Positions 1 through 12,377 are shown, numbered from the stretch's first letter. The stretch: 64,000 nucleotides of DNA from Xenophilus sp. E41 (GCF_003671765.1 NZ_QPIB01000043.1:1-64000), one strand, 5' to 3'. The notes: a model not told the origin generated them from the letters alone. Translations and numbers: made by a program.

Positions 1-116
1 AGGCCAGGCTGGACATCGTCGATTGGATCGAAGGCTGGTACAACCGCCAGCGCTTGCACTCGGCCAACGGCTTCCTGCCCCCAGTGATCTGGGAGAGCAC
101 CCGCTTGGCTGCATGA
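1..116 (+). CDS. IS3-family transposase OrfB, C-terminal fragment (partial)
   Basis: This is the extreme C-terminus (37 codons visible, in frame from base 3) of the DDE integrase-core transposase of an IS3-family element. It acts in the cytoplasm to cut and join element ends. The recognisable segment is WIEGWYNRQRLHS followed by NGFLPP, the conserved post-catalytic region of IS3 OrfB proteins. The DDE residues and OrfA are upstream of the window. The product runs opposite to the glycosyltransferase it interrupts. Completeness of the element cannot be judged. Confidence 0.85.
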   Translation, partial: ARLDIVDWIEGWYNRQRLHSANGFLPPVIWESTRLAA

Positions 117-146
117 CTTGATGTACGTGGAAACGAGGCAGGGTCA
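1..146 (+). mobile_element. right end of an IS3-family insertion sequence (left part outside window)
   Basis: The segment holds the last codons of an IS3-type transposase (stop at 114-116) and a short non-coding tail. The tail has a CA dinucleotide at 145-146, the usual 3' end of IS3-family elements. Beyond this point the minus-strand glycosyltransferase frame resumes recognisable family sequence, so the junction is placed near 146/147. The exact boundary and the target duplication cannot be fixed, because the left end lies outside the window. Confidence 0.7.
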
Positions 147-1501
147 GGGTCCTTGAGCAACCTGATTTCCCGGCTTTCGGCCAATCGGTCGAGGTAGTCG
201 AGCAGATCGGACTCGGTGGATCCGTTGTCGACCACCACGATCTCATAGCGGGGCCGTGGATAGTCGGTCTTTTCAAGAATGCTGGAAATGCAGGGCTCAA
301 TCAACTCGAATCGATCCCGCGTAGGAATGATGATGCTGATGAATGGAACCTCTGCCTTTCCTCCCGCCAGGATTGCGTGGTCCTCGGCGCCCTCTAGCCG
401 GGGCGATCGCGCTGCATGGAATGCGACGAAGGCGACGTGAGCTGGTACGCCATCCTCTTGCAAGGCTCTAGCATGGACCGTAGCCCGGAGGCCATGTCGG
501 AACGCATCAATAGGGGGGTGAGAGGCGCTGCTCAACCGGGGGCTGAACAGCGCGAGGCTGCCCGTTGTGGGCAGTTCCGGCGAATACTTGCCCACCATTC
601 GAGGACGCTGATATTTGCCCCCTGCGTCGACTTCGTCCTCGTCGGCCAGCACGACGGATGTGCCGACGAGGCGGCGTTCAGCCTCTAGGAGCAGATAGAG
701 ACTGTGCGGCGCGAGTCGCCCTGGACGATCGATTACGACGACTGCAACGTCTTCCGGTACGCGGCGGAACTCAGCTACATCCTGTACAAAGCGCACGCGG
801 TGGTCTAGGGGGATCTGTGCCCATTCGTCGCTGGATGTCGTGGCGTCGGCCGATAGCAAAAGGTCCGCTGTCCAGGTGGGCAGCAACTGAGCACGAAGGC
901 TGTCGACCGCCGCGCGTACTGCAACAGCATTGGCTGCCGGCAAGGCCCACATCACGTGCACCAGCCTGAAGGCTTGCTGATTCACATGTGCCTGAATCAG
1001 TGCAATGTCCTCCGAGGATAGCGTTTGGTAGTTCGAATACCAATCAGCGTACTCCGTGGCGATGCTAGAGCCAGAGTCGGGCCCAGAAGCCTGCCGCCCC
1101 AGCAGTCGGCGCAAGATGGCCGCCCGCTCTACAGAGCCGCCCGGACGCACCGCCTTGAGCAGCTTTTGGGCTTTCGGGCGGGTTTGGATGAGCCAGGTGG
1201 TGAGAGCACGCACCGGACGCGTGATGCGCCACGAGTTCGAGCTTTCCAAAGCCGTGATCTTGTGCTCGTGAATCTCGAGCAGGCGCTCCAGTTGCCTTGC
1301 CCTTCCTTCGAGTCTGATTTCCAAGCGCCATCGCGAGGTGCGCGACTCTTCCAATTGGGCCCGCAACTGTCGTTCCCTCTCGTGGGCAGCCTGGAGCTCA
1401 AGGCGCAGTTCATGTATGACGCTTCGCTCGTCTTCCAATTGGCGACTCGGCCCCTGGCCCACGGGCGAAAGGGGGCTGGATGATGTGTTGTTATCGGTCA
1501 A
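147..1501 (-). pseudogene. two-domain GT2 glycosyltransferase, 3' truncated by IS insertion
   Basis: An uninterrupted minus-strand frame runs from a TTG codon at 1501 (AAGGGA nine bases upstream, in-frame stop TGA just before) to the IS junction, about 451 codons. It has no ATG near its start, so ATG-only gene calling misses it. The first ~100 residues form a Glu/Arg-rich coiled coil ending in SSNSWRITRPVRAL, a linker common in polysaccharide-cluster glycosyltransferases. A degenerate first GT domain follows, with ADEDEVD. A second GT2 domain then starts at FISIIIPTRDRFELI and contains VVVDNGS before being cut off. It lies 63 bp downstream of the Wzt gene in the same direction, so it was probably part of the export operon. 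Loss of most of the second domain should inactivate that domain. Confidence 0.8.
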
Positions 1502-1564
1502 GCGCAATGATCCCTTGGTTCAGTCCGCCGTACGGCTCTTGTGGCCGCTTTCGGCGCTTGTGCG

Positions 1565-2281
1565 TCAGGCTTCGACGATCGATCCATGACTGAGCCTGAT
1601 GACCCGATTGCACTCCTTCGCAATCAATTCCGGTGAATGGGAGGCCAGTACGAGGATGCCGGACTTGGCAACCATGCTGCGCATGCGCTCCTCAGCCTTT
1701 GCACCAAATTCGGCATCGCCAACTGACAGCCATTCATCCATCAGCAGAATGTCCGCATGCATGCTGGTGCAGATCGCGAATGCCAGTCGCATCATCATGC
1801 CGGTGGAGTAGGTGCGAACAGGCATCTGAACGTAGTCGCCCAGCCCGCTGAATTCGCACACCTCAGCTGTGATGCCGTCGATTTCCCGCCGGCTCATCCC
1901 CATCGTCAGGCCGCGCAGCATGATGTTCTCTATGCCTGTGGCGTCTCGCTCGATGCCCATGGACGGATCGATCAGGCTCGCCACGGTACCGGAGCGCTCG
2001 TATTCGCCGGACGTGGGATCGTAAACGCCAGCTAGCAGGCGCAGTAACGTGGACTTTCCGGCGCCGTTATGGCCCAGGATGCCCAGCCGATCACCTGCCT
2101 TCAACTCCAAGTTGATGTCCGACAACGCCTGGACGACGGTAACACCGGTGTCCCGCCCGACGCGGCCGCCCGTAACGGAGGCTGCCAGAGTCTTCTTGAA
2201 CGAGGTCGCGCTGGCGCCATAAATGGGGAAGCCCAAGCTGACGTGCTTCAACGATATAGATGCCATGGCAGCTGCCTTCAA
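1565..2281 (-). CDS. Polysaccharide ABC exporter, ATP-binding protein (Wzt/KpsT/TagH type)
   Basis: This 238-residue ATPase energises export of an undecaprenyl-linked or lipid-linked polysaccharide across the inner membrane, paired with the Wzm permease encoded just upstream. Visible motifs are Walker A GHNGAGKST (residues 70-78), the signature region YSTGMMMRLAFAI, Walker B DILLMDEW and a switch histidine in ASHS. It lacks the C-terminal carbohydrate-binding extension of long Wzt proteins and so resembles the short KpsT/TagH class. Its start ATG overlaps the permease stop by 4 bp, indicating translational coupling. A second possible start is MASIS at 2266. Confidence 0.9.
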   Translation of the reverse strand: MKAAAMASISLKHVSLGFPIYGASATSFKKTLAASVTGGRVGRDTGVTVVQALSDINLELKAGDRLGILGHNGAGKSTLLRLLAGVYDPTSGEYERSGTVASLIDPSMGIERDATGIENIMLRGLTMGMSRREIDGITAEVCEFSGLGDYVQMPVRTYSTGMMMRLAFAICTSMHADILLMDEWLSVGDAEFGAKAEERMRSMVAKSGILVLASHSPELIAKECNRVIRLSHGSIVEA

Positions 2282-3081
2282 AGCCAGAACGTTACGCGGC
2301 GCCGATAGCGCCTGAACAGGAAGGCGGCTACCACGATGTTGGCGGCGGTCCAGCCCAGCATCCCGAACCAGCTGTGCTCATGCGCTATGCCGCCCATCAG
2401 CGGCGTGCGCAAAAGATCCAGCAACTGCGCGAAAGGGTTCCACAGCATGTACTTCGCTCGATCCGGCAGGCTCTCCGGCAGCCAGAAAACGGGCGTCAGG
2501 AACATGAGCATCTGCATGACGCTGGTCACGATCTGCGCAATGTCGCGGAAGCGGGTGCAAAGGATGCCGAGCGCAATCCCGACGCAGTGCGCATTGATGA
2601 TGAACAGCGCGAAGGCCGGGATGATGAGAAGGGATTGCCACCCGAGCGACACGCCTGCCCAGATCGCCACCGGCACATAGATGATGATGTGATGCGCGAA
2701 CTGCATCAGGCTCCGCGCGATGGTCCGCCAGACGAAAAGGCTGATGGGAAAGTACCCCTGCTTGAGGTAGTTGGAAGCGTTGTTGAACGCCTCGTTCGAG
2801 TCGGTCACGGTCACCGAGAACAGCGTCCAAAAGATGATTCCCAGCGCCAAATGAGGGAAAAACTTCGAGAGCTCGGTGCCGAACAGCGATGAATACAGCG
2901 GCCCCATGCCGCCAATCATGGCGCCCATGCTAAGCGTCAGCCACAGCGGGCCCAGTGCCGACCGTCGATAGCGCAACACGATGTCGAACCACGCGAGCGT
3001 CCACCAGATGTCGACCCGGCGGGTTCCCTCCCACCAGTCGCCCCAGGCGCTGCGGTGGAGGTTGGATTGGATTTGCTTCAT
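2278..3081 (-). CDS. Polysaccharide ABC exporter, permease (Wzm/KpsM, ABC-2 type)
   Basis: This 267-residue integral membrane protein has the ABC-2 transporter layout of six predicted membrane segments. The N-terminal cytoplasmic stretch contains LRYRRSALGPLW, typical of Wzm/TagG proteins. A hydrophobic run near residues 200-215 ends in LTPVFWLPESLP, the conserved periplasmic helix-turn region of O-antigen exporters. It is the first gene of a minus-strand operon continuing into the ATPase and the truncated glycosyltransferase. The length fits the family. The exported polymer cannot be named from this window. Confidence 0.9.
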   Translation of the reverse strand: MKQIQSNLHRSAWGDWWEGTRRVDIWWTLAWFDIVLRYRRSALGPLWLTLSMGAMIGGMGPLYSSLFGTELSKFFPHLALGIIFWTLFSVTVTDSNEAFNNASNYLKQGYFPISLFVWRTIARSLMQFAHHIIIYVPVAIWAGVSLGWQSLLIIPAFALFIINAHCVGIALGILCTRFRDIAQIVTSVMQMLMFLTPVFWLPESLPDRAKYMLWNPFAQLLDLLRTPLMGGIAHEHSWFGMLGWTAANIVVAAFLFRRYRRRVTFWL

Positions 3082-3207
3082 GCAGTGTCTGGTTCGAACA
3101 AGCCCTCCATTTTAGCGAGCGCCTGCTTCACCAGAGGCTGACCCGGGGCCGGAGGTGTGGCAGCGGATAATCGGCCGCCGTTTCGCCCGGCCCCGCTCGC
3201 AGCGCGC

Positions 3208-5235
3208 ATGTCGTCTCCCTCCGAACAGAATCACCTCGCCCACCTCAAGTACCGCCCCGACATCGATGGCCTGCGCGCCATCGCGGTGCTGGCCGTGGTG
3301 CTGTACCACGCATCGCCCAAGTGGCTGCGTGGCGGTTTCGTCGGCGTCGACATCTTCTTCGTCATCTCGGGCTACCTGATCTCGACGATCATCTTCGGCA
3401 GCCTGGGGGGGCGGGGCTTCAGCTACGCAGAGTTCTATGCGCGCCGCATCCGGCGGATCTTCCCGTCGCTGGTGCTGGTGTTGGCGGCCACGCTCGGCTT
3501 CGGCTGGTATGTGCTGCTTTCGGACGAGTTCCGTCAATTGGGGCGCCACATCCTGGGCAGCGCCGGCTTCGTGCAGAACCTGGTGCTGCTGCGCGAGGCC
3601 GGGTATTTCGACACGGCGGCCGAGAGCAAGCCGCTGCTGCACCTGTGGTCGCTGGCGGTCGAGGAGCAGTTCTACATCTTCTGGCCCATGCTGCTGGGGC
3701 TGGCCTGGGCGCGCAGCGGCCGCAGCGTGCTCACCTGGATGGTGGTGGCGGTCGGCCTCTCTTTCGCGCTGAACATCGGCCTGGTCTATCGCTATCCCGA
3801 CGCGGCCTTCTACCTCCCGTTCACGCGGGTGTGGGAACTGGCGGCCGGAGCCATCCTGGCCTACCTGGGCCTGCGCCGGCAGCCGCACCATTCGGGCCGC
3901 AGCCGCGAATGGCAGAGTGTCGCGGGCCTGGTGCTGATCGTGCTTGGCCTATTGGTGATCCACCGTGGCAAGGCCTTCCCCGGCTTCTGGGCTGTGCTCC
4001 CTGTACTCGGCGCGTGCCTGTGCATCGCCGCCGGCCCCGGGGCCTGGCTCAACAGGCATGTGCTCGGCTCGCGGCCGTTCGTCTGGTTCGGGCTCATCAG
4101 TTACCCGCTGTATCTCTGGCACTGGCCCTTGCTGGCCTACGCGCGCGTGCTGGAGGGCGGTGGCGACCCACCGCGTGCGATTCGCTTCGGGGCCATCGGG
4201 GCGGCGGTGCTCCTCGCATGGTTGAGCTACCGTTTCGTCGAGCGGCCATTGCGTCGGCGCGAGGGTGCAGGCGTGGTGGTCGGCCTGAGCATCGCCATGG
4301 GCGTGCTGGCGCTCATAGGCGGTGCTGCGGCCTCGCGCCATCTGGCACCGCGCAATGATGCAGCGGGCCTCCAGGGCATCGTGTCCGCAGGCAGCGACTG
4401 GGCATATCCCGATGGCATGCAGCCGTTCCAGGTGGATGGCCAGACCCTCTACCGTATCGGCGATGGCCCGGGCAAGGCGCTGCTGGTGGGCGACAGCCAC
4501 GTGGAGCAGTACGGCCCGCGGGCTGTGGAGTTGAGCAAGGAGCGGGGCGGCGACGTTCGACCGTTGATCTTCGCCACGCGTGGCGCCTGCCCGCCGATCT
4601 CGAATGTGCTCGAAGACCGCGACCCGATCTGCGGCGAGCGCTTCGACGTCGTGCGCCGCTATGCGATGGCGACGCCCGAGATCACCGCGGTCGTCGTTGG
4701 CGGCTGCTGGACATGCTACTTCGACATCGGAGATGCGCGGGCGCAGCCGCAGGCCAGTGCGCCGCCGCCGCCGGATCGCTATTACTACCTCGATCGCCAG
4801 AGCGGCACACGCCACTACCTGCGTGGCGGCGATGGCGTCGACCGCGCCTTCGATGCGCTCGCGGCCGAGTTGCGTTCCTTCAAGGCCGCGGGAAAGACGA
4901 CCTATCTGTTGCTGCCCATCCCCGTCGGGCCGGATTTCGAGCCCCGCACGCGACTCACGGGTGATCGGCTCGGCGCCATGCAAGCCTCGGCCGTGACACC
5001 GATGGCGCCACTGACTGCCTCACAGGCCGCGCTGCGGGAGCGCCTGCGGCGCGTCGCAGTCGACAGCGGCGCGATCCCGATCGATCCTCAGCCGACGCTG
5101 TGCCAGCCGGACGGGCAGTGCCGCCGTACCGATGCGCAGGGCGACCCCATCTACAAGGATGGGGTGCACCTGCGTGCGGGTTTCGTCCGTGGCGCCGCCA
5201 CTTACCTCGACCCGGCCCTGCTCAAGCCTCGTTGA
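3208..5235 (+). CDS. OafA/YrhL-type acyltransferase with C-terminal SGNH domain
   Basis: This membrane O-acyltransferase probably decorates a surface polysaccharide with acetyl or similar groups. The N-terminal half is an acyltransferase_3 domain: YRPDIDGLRAIAVL, then the YHA histidine (residue 34) and GVDIFFVISGYLIS, followed by about ten membrane helices to residue ~370. The C-terminal half is a periplasmic SGNH hydrolase-like domain with GDSH (residues 428-431) and a DGVH tail motif (Asp651, His654). I chose the ATG at 3208; a GTG at 3157 is also in frame but sits directly against its GGAGG. It is divergent from the Wzm gene and begins the plus-strand run of glycosyltransferases. Confidence 0.88.
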   Translation: MSSPSEQNHLAHLKYRPDIDGLRAIAVLAVVLYHASPKWLRGGFVGVDIFFVISGYLISTIIFGSLGGRGFSYAEFYARRIRRIFPSLVLVLAATLGFGWYVLLSDEFRQLGRHILGSAGFVQNLVLLREAGYFDTAAESKPLLHLWSLAVEEQFYIFWPMLLGLAWARSGRSVLTWMVVAVGLSFALNIGLVYRYPDAAFYLPFTRVWELAAGAILAYLGLRRQPHHSGRSREWQSVAGLVLIVLGLLVIHRGKAFPGFWAVLPVLGACLCIAAGPGAWLNRHVLGSRPFVWFGLISYPLYLWHWPLLAYARVLEGGGDPPRAIRFGAIGAAVLLAWLSYRFVERPLRRREGAGVVVGLSIAMGVLALIGGAAASRHLAPRNDAAGLQGIVSAGSDWAYPDGMQPFQVDGQTLYRIGDGPGKALLVGDSHVEQYGPRAVELSKERGGDVRPLIFATRGACPPISNVLEDRDPICGERFDVVRRYAMATPEITAVVVGGCWTCYFDIGDARAQPQASAPPPPDRYYYLDRQSGTRHYLRGGDGVDRAFDALAAELRSFKAAGKTTYLLLPIPVGPDFEPRTRLTGDRLGAMQASAVTPMAPLTASQAALRERLRRVAVDSGAIPIDPQPTLCQPDGQCRRTDAQGDPIYKDGVHLRAGFVRGAATYLDPALLKPR

Positions 5236-5279
5236 AGGCTGCCGGGTTGGGGAATTCACTCAAGCATGAGGAGCGCACG

Positions 5280-7139
5280 TTGACCCACCGACTGATCCGC
5301 CTGGCGGGCATGGCCTTGCGGCACGGCCCGCGCCTCGTGGGCCGGCTGCCGCAGGCCTGGCGCGTCTTCCGAAAGGCCGGCTGGCGCGGCGTCGACTGGG
5401 AATTGCGGCGCCGTGTGCGGCCATCGGCCGACTACGGGCGCTGGGTGCAGATGCACGACACCTTGACGCCGCAGGCGCGACGCGAACTGGCCGCGCGCGC
5501 CGCGGCCATGGCGTCGCCGCCGCGCATCGCGGTGCTGATGCCGACCTACAACCCCGACCCGCGCTGGTTTCAGGCCGCGATCGACTCGGTGCGGGCCCAG
5601 ATCTACCCGCACTGGGAACTGTGCATCGCCGACGACGCGTCGACGGCGCCGCACGTGCGCGAACTGCTCGAGCGTTGCGCTGCGTCCGACAGCAGGATTC
5701 GGGTGGTGTTCCGTCCCGAGAACGGGCACATCTCGGCCGCGTCCAACAGTGCGCTGGAACTCGTCAGCGCGCCTTGGATCGCGCTGATGGACCATGACGA
5801 CCTGCTGTCGGAAGATGCGCTGCTGCGCGTGGCCGAATGCGTACAGGCCCATCCGGATGCGCGCCTCGTCTACTCGGACGAGGACAAGGTCGACGCCGCG
5901 GGCACGCGCTCCGACCCGTACTTCAAGCCCGACTGGAACCTCGACCTGTTCCGGTCGCAGAACATGTTCAGCCATCTGGGTGTGCTGGCGACCGATCTGG
6001 TGCGAGAGGTCGGCGGTTTCCGCCAGGGCCTGGAGGGATCGCAGGATTGGGACCTGGTGCTGCGTTGCGTGGAGCGCATCAAGCCCGACCAGGTGCGGCA
6101 CATTCCGCGTGTGCTCTACCACTGGCGTGTGCACGAGGAGAGCACGGCCCGCTCGATGAACGCCAAGCCCTACGCCGCCGTCGCCGGCGAGCGCGCGCTG
6201 AACGAACACTACGCGCGTCTGGGTGTTGCGGCGCAGGCCGAGTACATCGGCTACGGCTACCGCACCCGCTTCACGCTCCCCGACCCGCCCCCGTTGGTCT
6301 CCATCGTCATCCCCACGCGCAACGCGCTGGCGCTGGTGCGGCAGTGCATCGAGTCGATCCGCCGGAAGACCCGTTACCCGAACTACGAGATCCTCCTCGT
6401 GGACAACGGCTCCGACGACCCGGCGGCGCTGGCCTACTTCGCGCAGCTCGGCCAGCAGCCTGGCGTGCGGGTGTTGCGCGATGAGCGCGAGTTCAACTAC
6501 TCGGCGCTCAACAACGCCGCGGTGGCCGTCGCGCGTGGCGAGCTCGTGGCGCTGGTCAACAACGACATCGAGGTCATGTCGCCCGACTGGCTCGACGAGA
6601 TGGTCGGCATCGCGCTGCAGCCGGACGTCGGCGCGGTCGGGGCGCGGCTGTGGTACCCGAACATGACCCTCCAGCACGGCGGCGTCGTCCTCGGCCCCGG
6701 CGGGCTGGCGGTGCACGCTCACAAGGGCCTGCCGCGGGGGCTGAACGGTTACGCGGGCCGGGGTGCACTCATGCAGTCTTTCTCGGCAGTGACGGCGGCC
6801 TGCCTGGTCGTGCGCAAGGTGCTGTACGAACAGGTGGGTGGGCTGGACGAGGCTCACCTGGCCGTGGCATTCAACGACGTGGATTTCTGCCTCCGCTTGC
6901 GCGAGGCTGGGTTTCGCAACGTCTGGACACCCTATGCCGAGTTGTTGCATCACGAGTCGGCCACGCGTGGCGAGGACATCGCCCCTGCCAAGCGTGAGCG
7001 TTTCGAGCGTGAGCAGGCCTACATGCAGCAGCGCTGGCGCGCGCTCATCGAGCACGACCCGGCCTACAGCCCGAACCTCACCGCCGGCAGCGAGGACTTC
7101 GGCCTCGCCTGGCCGCCGCGACACGTTCCCGCTCCGTGA
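5280..7139 (+). CDS. Two-domain GT2 family glycosyltransferase
   Basis: The 619-residue protein carries two GT-A domains in tandem and should transfer sugars from nucleotide donors to a growing polysaccharide at the cytoplasmic face. The first domain begins near residue 85 (AVLMPTYNPDP) with DHDD as its DXD-like site and a YSDEDK motif. The second begins near residue 340 (SIVIPTRNALAL) with LVDNGS and NNDIEVM. The start is set at TTG 5280 because GAGGAG lies seven bases upstream and the conserved N-terminus begins there; upstream in-frame codons overlap the preceding gene. It overlaps the next gene by 4 bp. It shares its architecture with the IS-truncated gene at 147-1501. Confidence 0.88.
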   Translation: MTHRLIRLAGMALRHGPRLVGRLPQAWRVFRKAGWRGVDWELRRRVRPSADYGRWVQMHDTLTPQARRELAARAAAMASPPRIAVLMPTYNPDPRWFQAAIDSVRAQIYPHWELCIADDASTAPHVRELLERCAASDSRIRVVFRPENGHISAASNSALELVSAPWIALMDHDDLLSEDALLRVAECVQAHPDARLVYSDEDKVDAAGTRSDPYFKPDWNLDLFRSQNMFSHLGVLATDLVREVGGFRQGLEGSQDWDLVLRCVERIKPDQVRHIPRVLYHWRVHEESTARSMNAKPYAAVAGERALNEHYARLGVAAQAEYIGYGYRTRFTLPDPPPLVSIVIPTRNALALVRQCIESIRRKTRYPNYEILLVDNGSDDPAALAYFAQLGQQPGVRVLRDEREFNYSALNNAAVAVARGELVALVNNDIEVMSPDWLDEMVGIALQPDVGAVGARLWYPNMTLQHGGVVLGPGGLAVHAHKGLPRGLNGYAGRGALMQSFSAVTAACLVVRKVLYEQVGGLDEAHLAVAFNDVDFCLRLREAGFRNVWTPYAELLHHESATRGEDIAPAKRERFEREQAYMQQRWRALIEHDPAYSPNLTAGSEDFGLAWPPRHVPAP

Positions 7140-8143
7140 GCTCTCAGCCCCAGGCGGCCGCTGGCCCGGCCACGATCTCCGTCGCCCTGTGCACCCGCAA
7201 CGGCGCCGCCTATCTGCCGGTCCAGGTGCGCAGCATCTGCATGCAGGACCGCCTGCCGACCGAGATCGTGCTGTCCGACGACGGTTCGCGCGACGACAGC
7301 GTCGAGGTGGTCCGGGCGACGATGGCCGAATGTGGCGTCGCCGGGCGCATCGGGCTCACGGTCTTCCGCAACGATCCGGCGCTGGGAGTCACGCGCAATT
7401 TCCAGCAGGCGGTGTCGGCCTGCCGTGGCGCGCTGATCGCGCTGTGCGACCAGGACGACGTCTGGCGCGCCGATCGACTGTCGATCATGGCGGCCGTGTT
7501 CGAGCGCCGGCCCGGTCTCCTGCTGCTGCACACCGACGCGCGCCTGGTCGATGGCGACCTGAAACCCCTGGGCCAGACGCTGTTCCAGGGCCTGGAAGTC
7601 CGTCCCGACGAACTGGCCGGCATCCATGCGGGGCGCGCCTTCGGCGTGCTGATGCACCGCAACCTCGTCACCGGCGCCACGACGGTGTTCCGCCGCCGGC
7701 TGCTCGACCTGGCGCTGCCCTTTCCCCCGGAGTGGGTGCACGACGAATGGCTGGCGGCACTGGCCGCCGCCACGGGCGAGATGGACGTGCTCGAGGACGG
7801 TCTCATCGACTACCGCCAGCACGCCAGCAACCAGATCGGGGTGCGCCGGCTGGGCCTGAAGGCCAAGGTCGCCAAGGCCTTCGCGCCGCGCGGCGACAAG
7901 CATGCAAAGCGGCTCGTTCGCGCCCAGGTGCTGCTGAATCGCCTGCAGTCGCTGGGTGAACAGGTGCCACCCCAGGTCCTGGCGGCGGCGCGGGAAAAGG
8001 TGGCCCACCAGCGCATGCGCGCCGAACTGCCGGCTCCGCGTTGGCAGCGGCCTGTTCAGATCGCGGTCGAGGCGCTGAGGGGCCGCTATGCGCGCTTCGA
8101 TCGGGGCTGGCAGGCCATCGTCCAGGACCTGCTCGAGCGCTGA
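7136..8143 (+). CDS. GT2 family glycosyltransferase, rhamnosyltransferase-like
   Basis: This 335-residue single-domain GT-A glycosyltransferase starts with ISVALCTRNGAAYL and has the donor-binding DQDDVW motif of the RfbF/RfbG-like group, then a catalytic-base region near WVHDEWLA. The GTG start overlaps the TGA stop of the preceding glycosyltransferase (GTGA), so the two are translationally coupled. The ~75 C-terminal residues are basic and predicted helical. Donor and acceptor cannot be told from sequence; rhamnose is the commonest donor in this subgroup. Confidence 0.85.
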   Translation: MSSQPQAAAGPATISVALCTRNGAAYLPVQVRSICMQDRLPTEIVLSDDGSRDDSVEVVRATMAECGVAGRIGLTVFRNDPALGVTRNFQQAVSACRGALIALCDQDDVWRADRLSIMAAVFERRPGLLLLHTDARLVDGDLKPLGQTLFQGLEVRPDELAGIHAGRAFGVLMHRNLVTGATTVFRRRLLDLALPFPPEWVHDEWLAALAAATGEMDVLEDGLIDYRQHASNQIGVRRLGLKAKVAKAFAPRGDKHAKRLVRAQVLLNRLQSLGEQVPPQVLAAAREKVAHQRMRAELPAPRWQRPVQIAVEALRGRYARFDRGWQAIVQDLLER

Positions 8144-8154
8144 ACGCTGATCGC

Positions 8155-8898
8155 TCAGGCGCGGCGCCAGTAGCGCCAGAAGGCCGCCGAGGTCCACACC
8201 TTCAGCAGGCTCGTGACGTGCCAGTACAGGTGGCGGCGGCTGGTGCGGCTGGCACGCTGGGCCTCGTGGCGCGCCAGCAGGTCCTCGCCCACCTGGAGCC
8301 GCCAGCCCGCAAGCGTGAGGCGGGCGCAGATGTCGAAGTCCTCCCCATACATGAAGAAGCGCTCATCGAAGCCGTGTACGGCCGCATAGGCTTCCGCACG
8401 GAACAGCATGAACAGGCCGGGCACCCAGGCAGGCACCGCGGGGATGGCGTAGCCGGGCCGACGCCGCCGCAGGATCTCCAGCGGCGTGAGCACTCGGCGG
8501 TGCTGTTCGGGTGCGGCCTTGCCCGGCTCGAGGATGCGCGGCGTGAGCAGGCCGGCATCGGGCCGCGCCTGCGCCATCAGGGGCGCCAGGACGTCGCGAT
8601 CGAAACGGATATCGGGGTTGAGCACCAGGAACCAGGGCGTGGCGCAGCGGCGGAAGGCCTGGTTGTTGTTGGCGCCGAAACCCATCGGCTGGGCGTTGTC
8701 GATGCGCTCGACAGGGAAGGACCACCGCCGTCCGGAGAGCAGGTCCGCCTCGGGGATGTTGACCGTGAGCACGACCTTGTCGATCAGCTCCGCGCTGAAG
8801 GCGTCGAGCTGGTCGAGCAGCGGCAGGATCAGCGCCAGCTGCCCATGGCTCACGATCGACACGGTGATGGGCGGGCGCTCGGTCGTCGTCACAGGCAT
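8155..8898 (-). CDS. GT2 family glycosyltransferase, WbbL-like
   Basis: The 247-residue protein resembles WbbL-type rhamnosyltransferases. It opens with ITVSIVSHGQ and has a GFGANNNQAFR motif, the nucleotide-binding LVLNPDIRFD segment and the acceptor-side FDERFFMYGEDFDICAR motif. These transferases usually add the second sugar of an O-antigen or capsule unit at the cytoplasmic membrane. It converges with the preceding glycosyltransferase (11 bp apart) and is divergent from the WecA-like gene, with a MITE-like palindrome filling most of the divergent gap. The C-terminus is strongly basic (RYWRRA). Confidence 0.87.
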   Translation of the reverse strand: MPVTTTERPPITVSIVSHGQLALILPLLDQLDAFSAELIDKVVLTVNIPEADLLSGRRWSFPVERIDNAQPMGFGANNNQAFRRCATPWFLVLNPDIRFDRDVLAPLMAQARPDAGLLTPRILEPGKAAPEQHRRVLTPLEILRRRRPGYAIPAVPAWVPGLFMLFRAEAYAAVHGFDERFFMYGEDFDICARLTLAGWRLQVGEDLLARHEAQRASRTSRRHLYWHVTSLLKVWTSAAFWRYWRRA

Positions 8899-8920
8899 GG
8901 TCTAATTTCGAGCGGGAATT

Positions 8921-9088
8921 CTAGGGCGACGCTGAACAAGTCCCGCGAGTGCGCGGGCCCTGGATCGGGATGAGAGGCGAGGCGCAAACCGCAGCGATAG
9001 CCCAAGCTATCGCGAGGATTTGCAACGACGCAGATCGCCCGAGTCCAGGGAGGCGCGCGCCGCGAGGACTTGTTCAGCGTCGCCCTAG
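8921..9088. mobile_element. 168-bp MITE-like near-palindrome with 23-bp terminal inverted repeats
   Basis: Perfect 23-bp inverted repeats lie at 8921-8943 and 9066-9088. The outermost 4 bp at each end are CTAG, and the inner core starts GGGCGACGCTGAACAAGTCC. The interior is an imperfect palindrome centred near 9003 (GCGATAGC and GCTATCGC arms around CCAA). CTAG at both ends could be a 4-bp target duplication of the kind made by IS5-group elements. No open frame fits inside. It separates two divergent glycosyl-transfer genes and could affect their promoters. Confidence 0.7.
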
Positions 9089-9106
9089 GGTTCCCCATCC
9101 CTACCC

Positions 9107-12225
<3,119 letters not shown>

Positions 12226-12377
12226 GGATCGAGGTTAGTTCTTCACGCGCGCGTTGTTGCGCACCTGCTCCCTATTGTCCATTTCGCCGCGCTGCGGCTG
12301 GGGTTGGTTTTTAGGTTGGCGTGCACTCACCTATTTGCGTATGGCAGAATCATTTATTTACAAAATTGGTTGCGTTC

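Noticed and set aside
771-1413. Several 70-150 residue ATG frames on both strands at 0.4-1.5 kb
   Set aside because: They overlap the single continuous TTG-initiated glycosyltransferase frame, which has recognisable motifs. The short frames have none.
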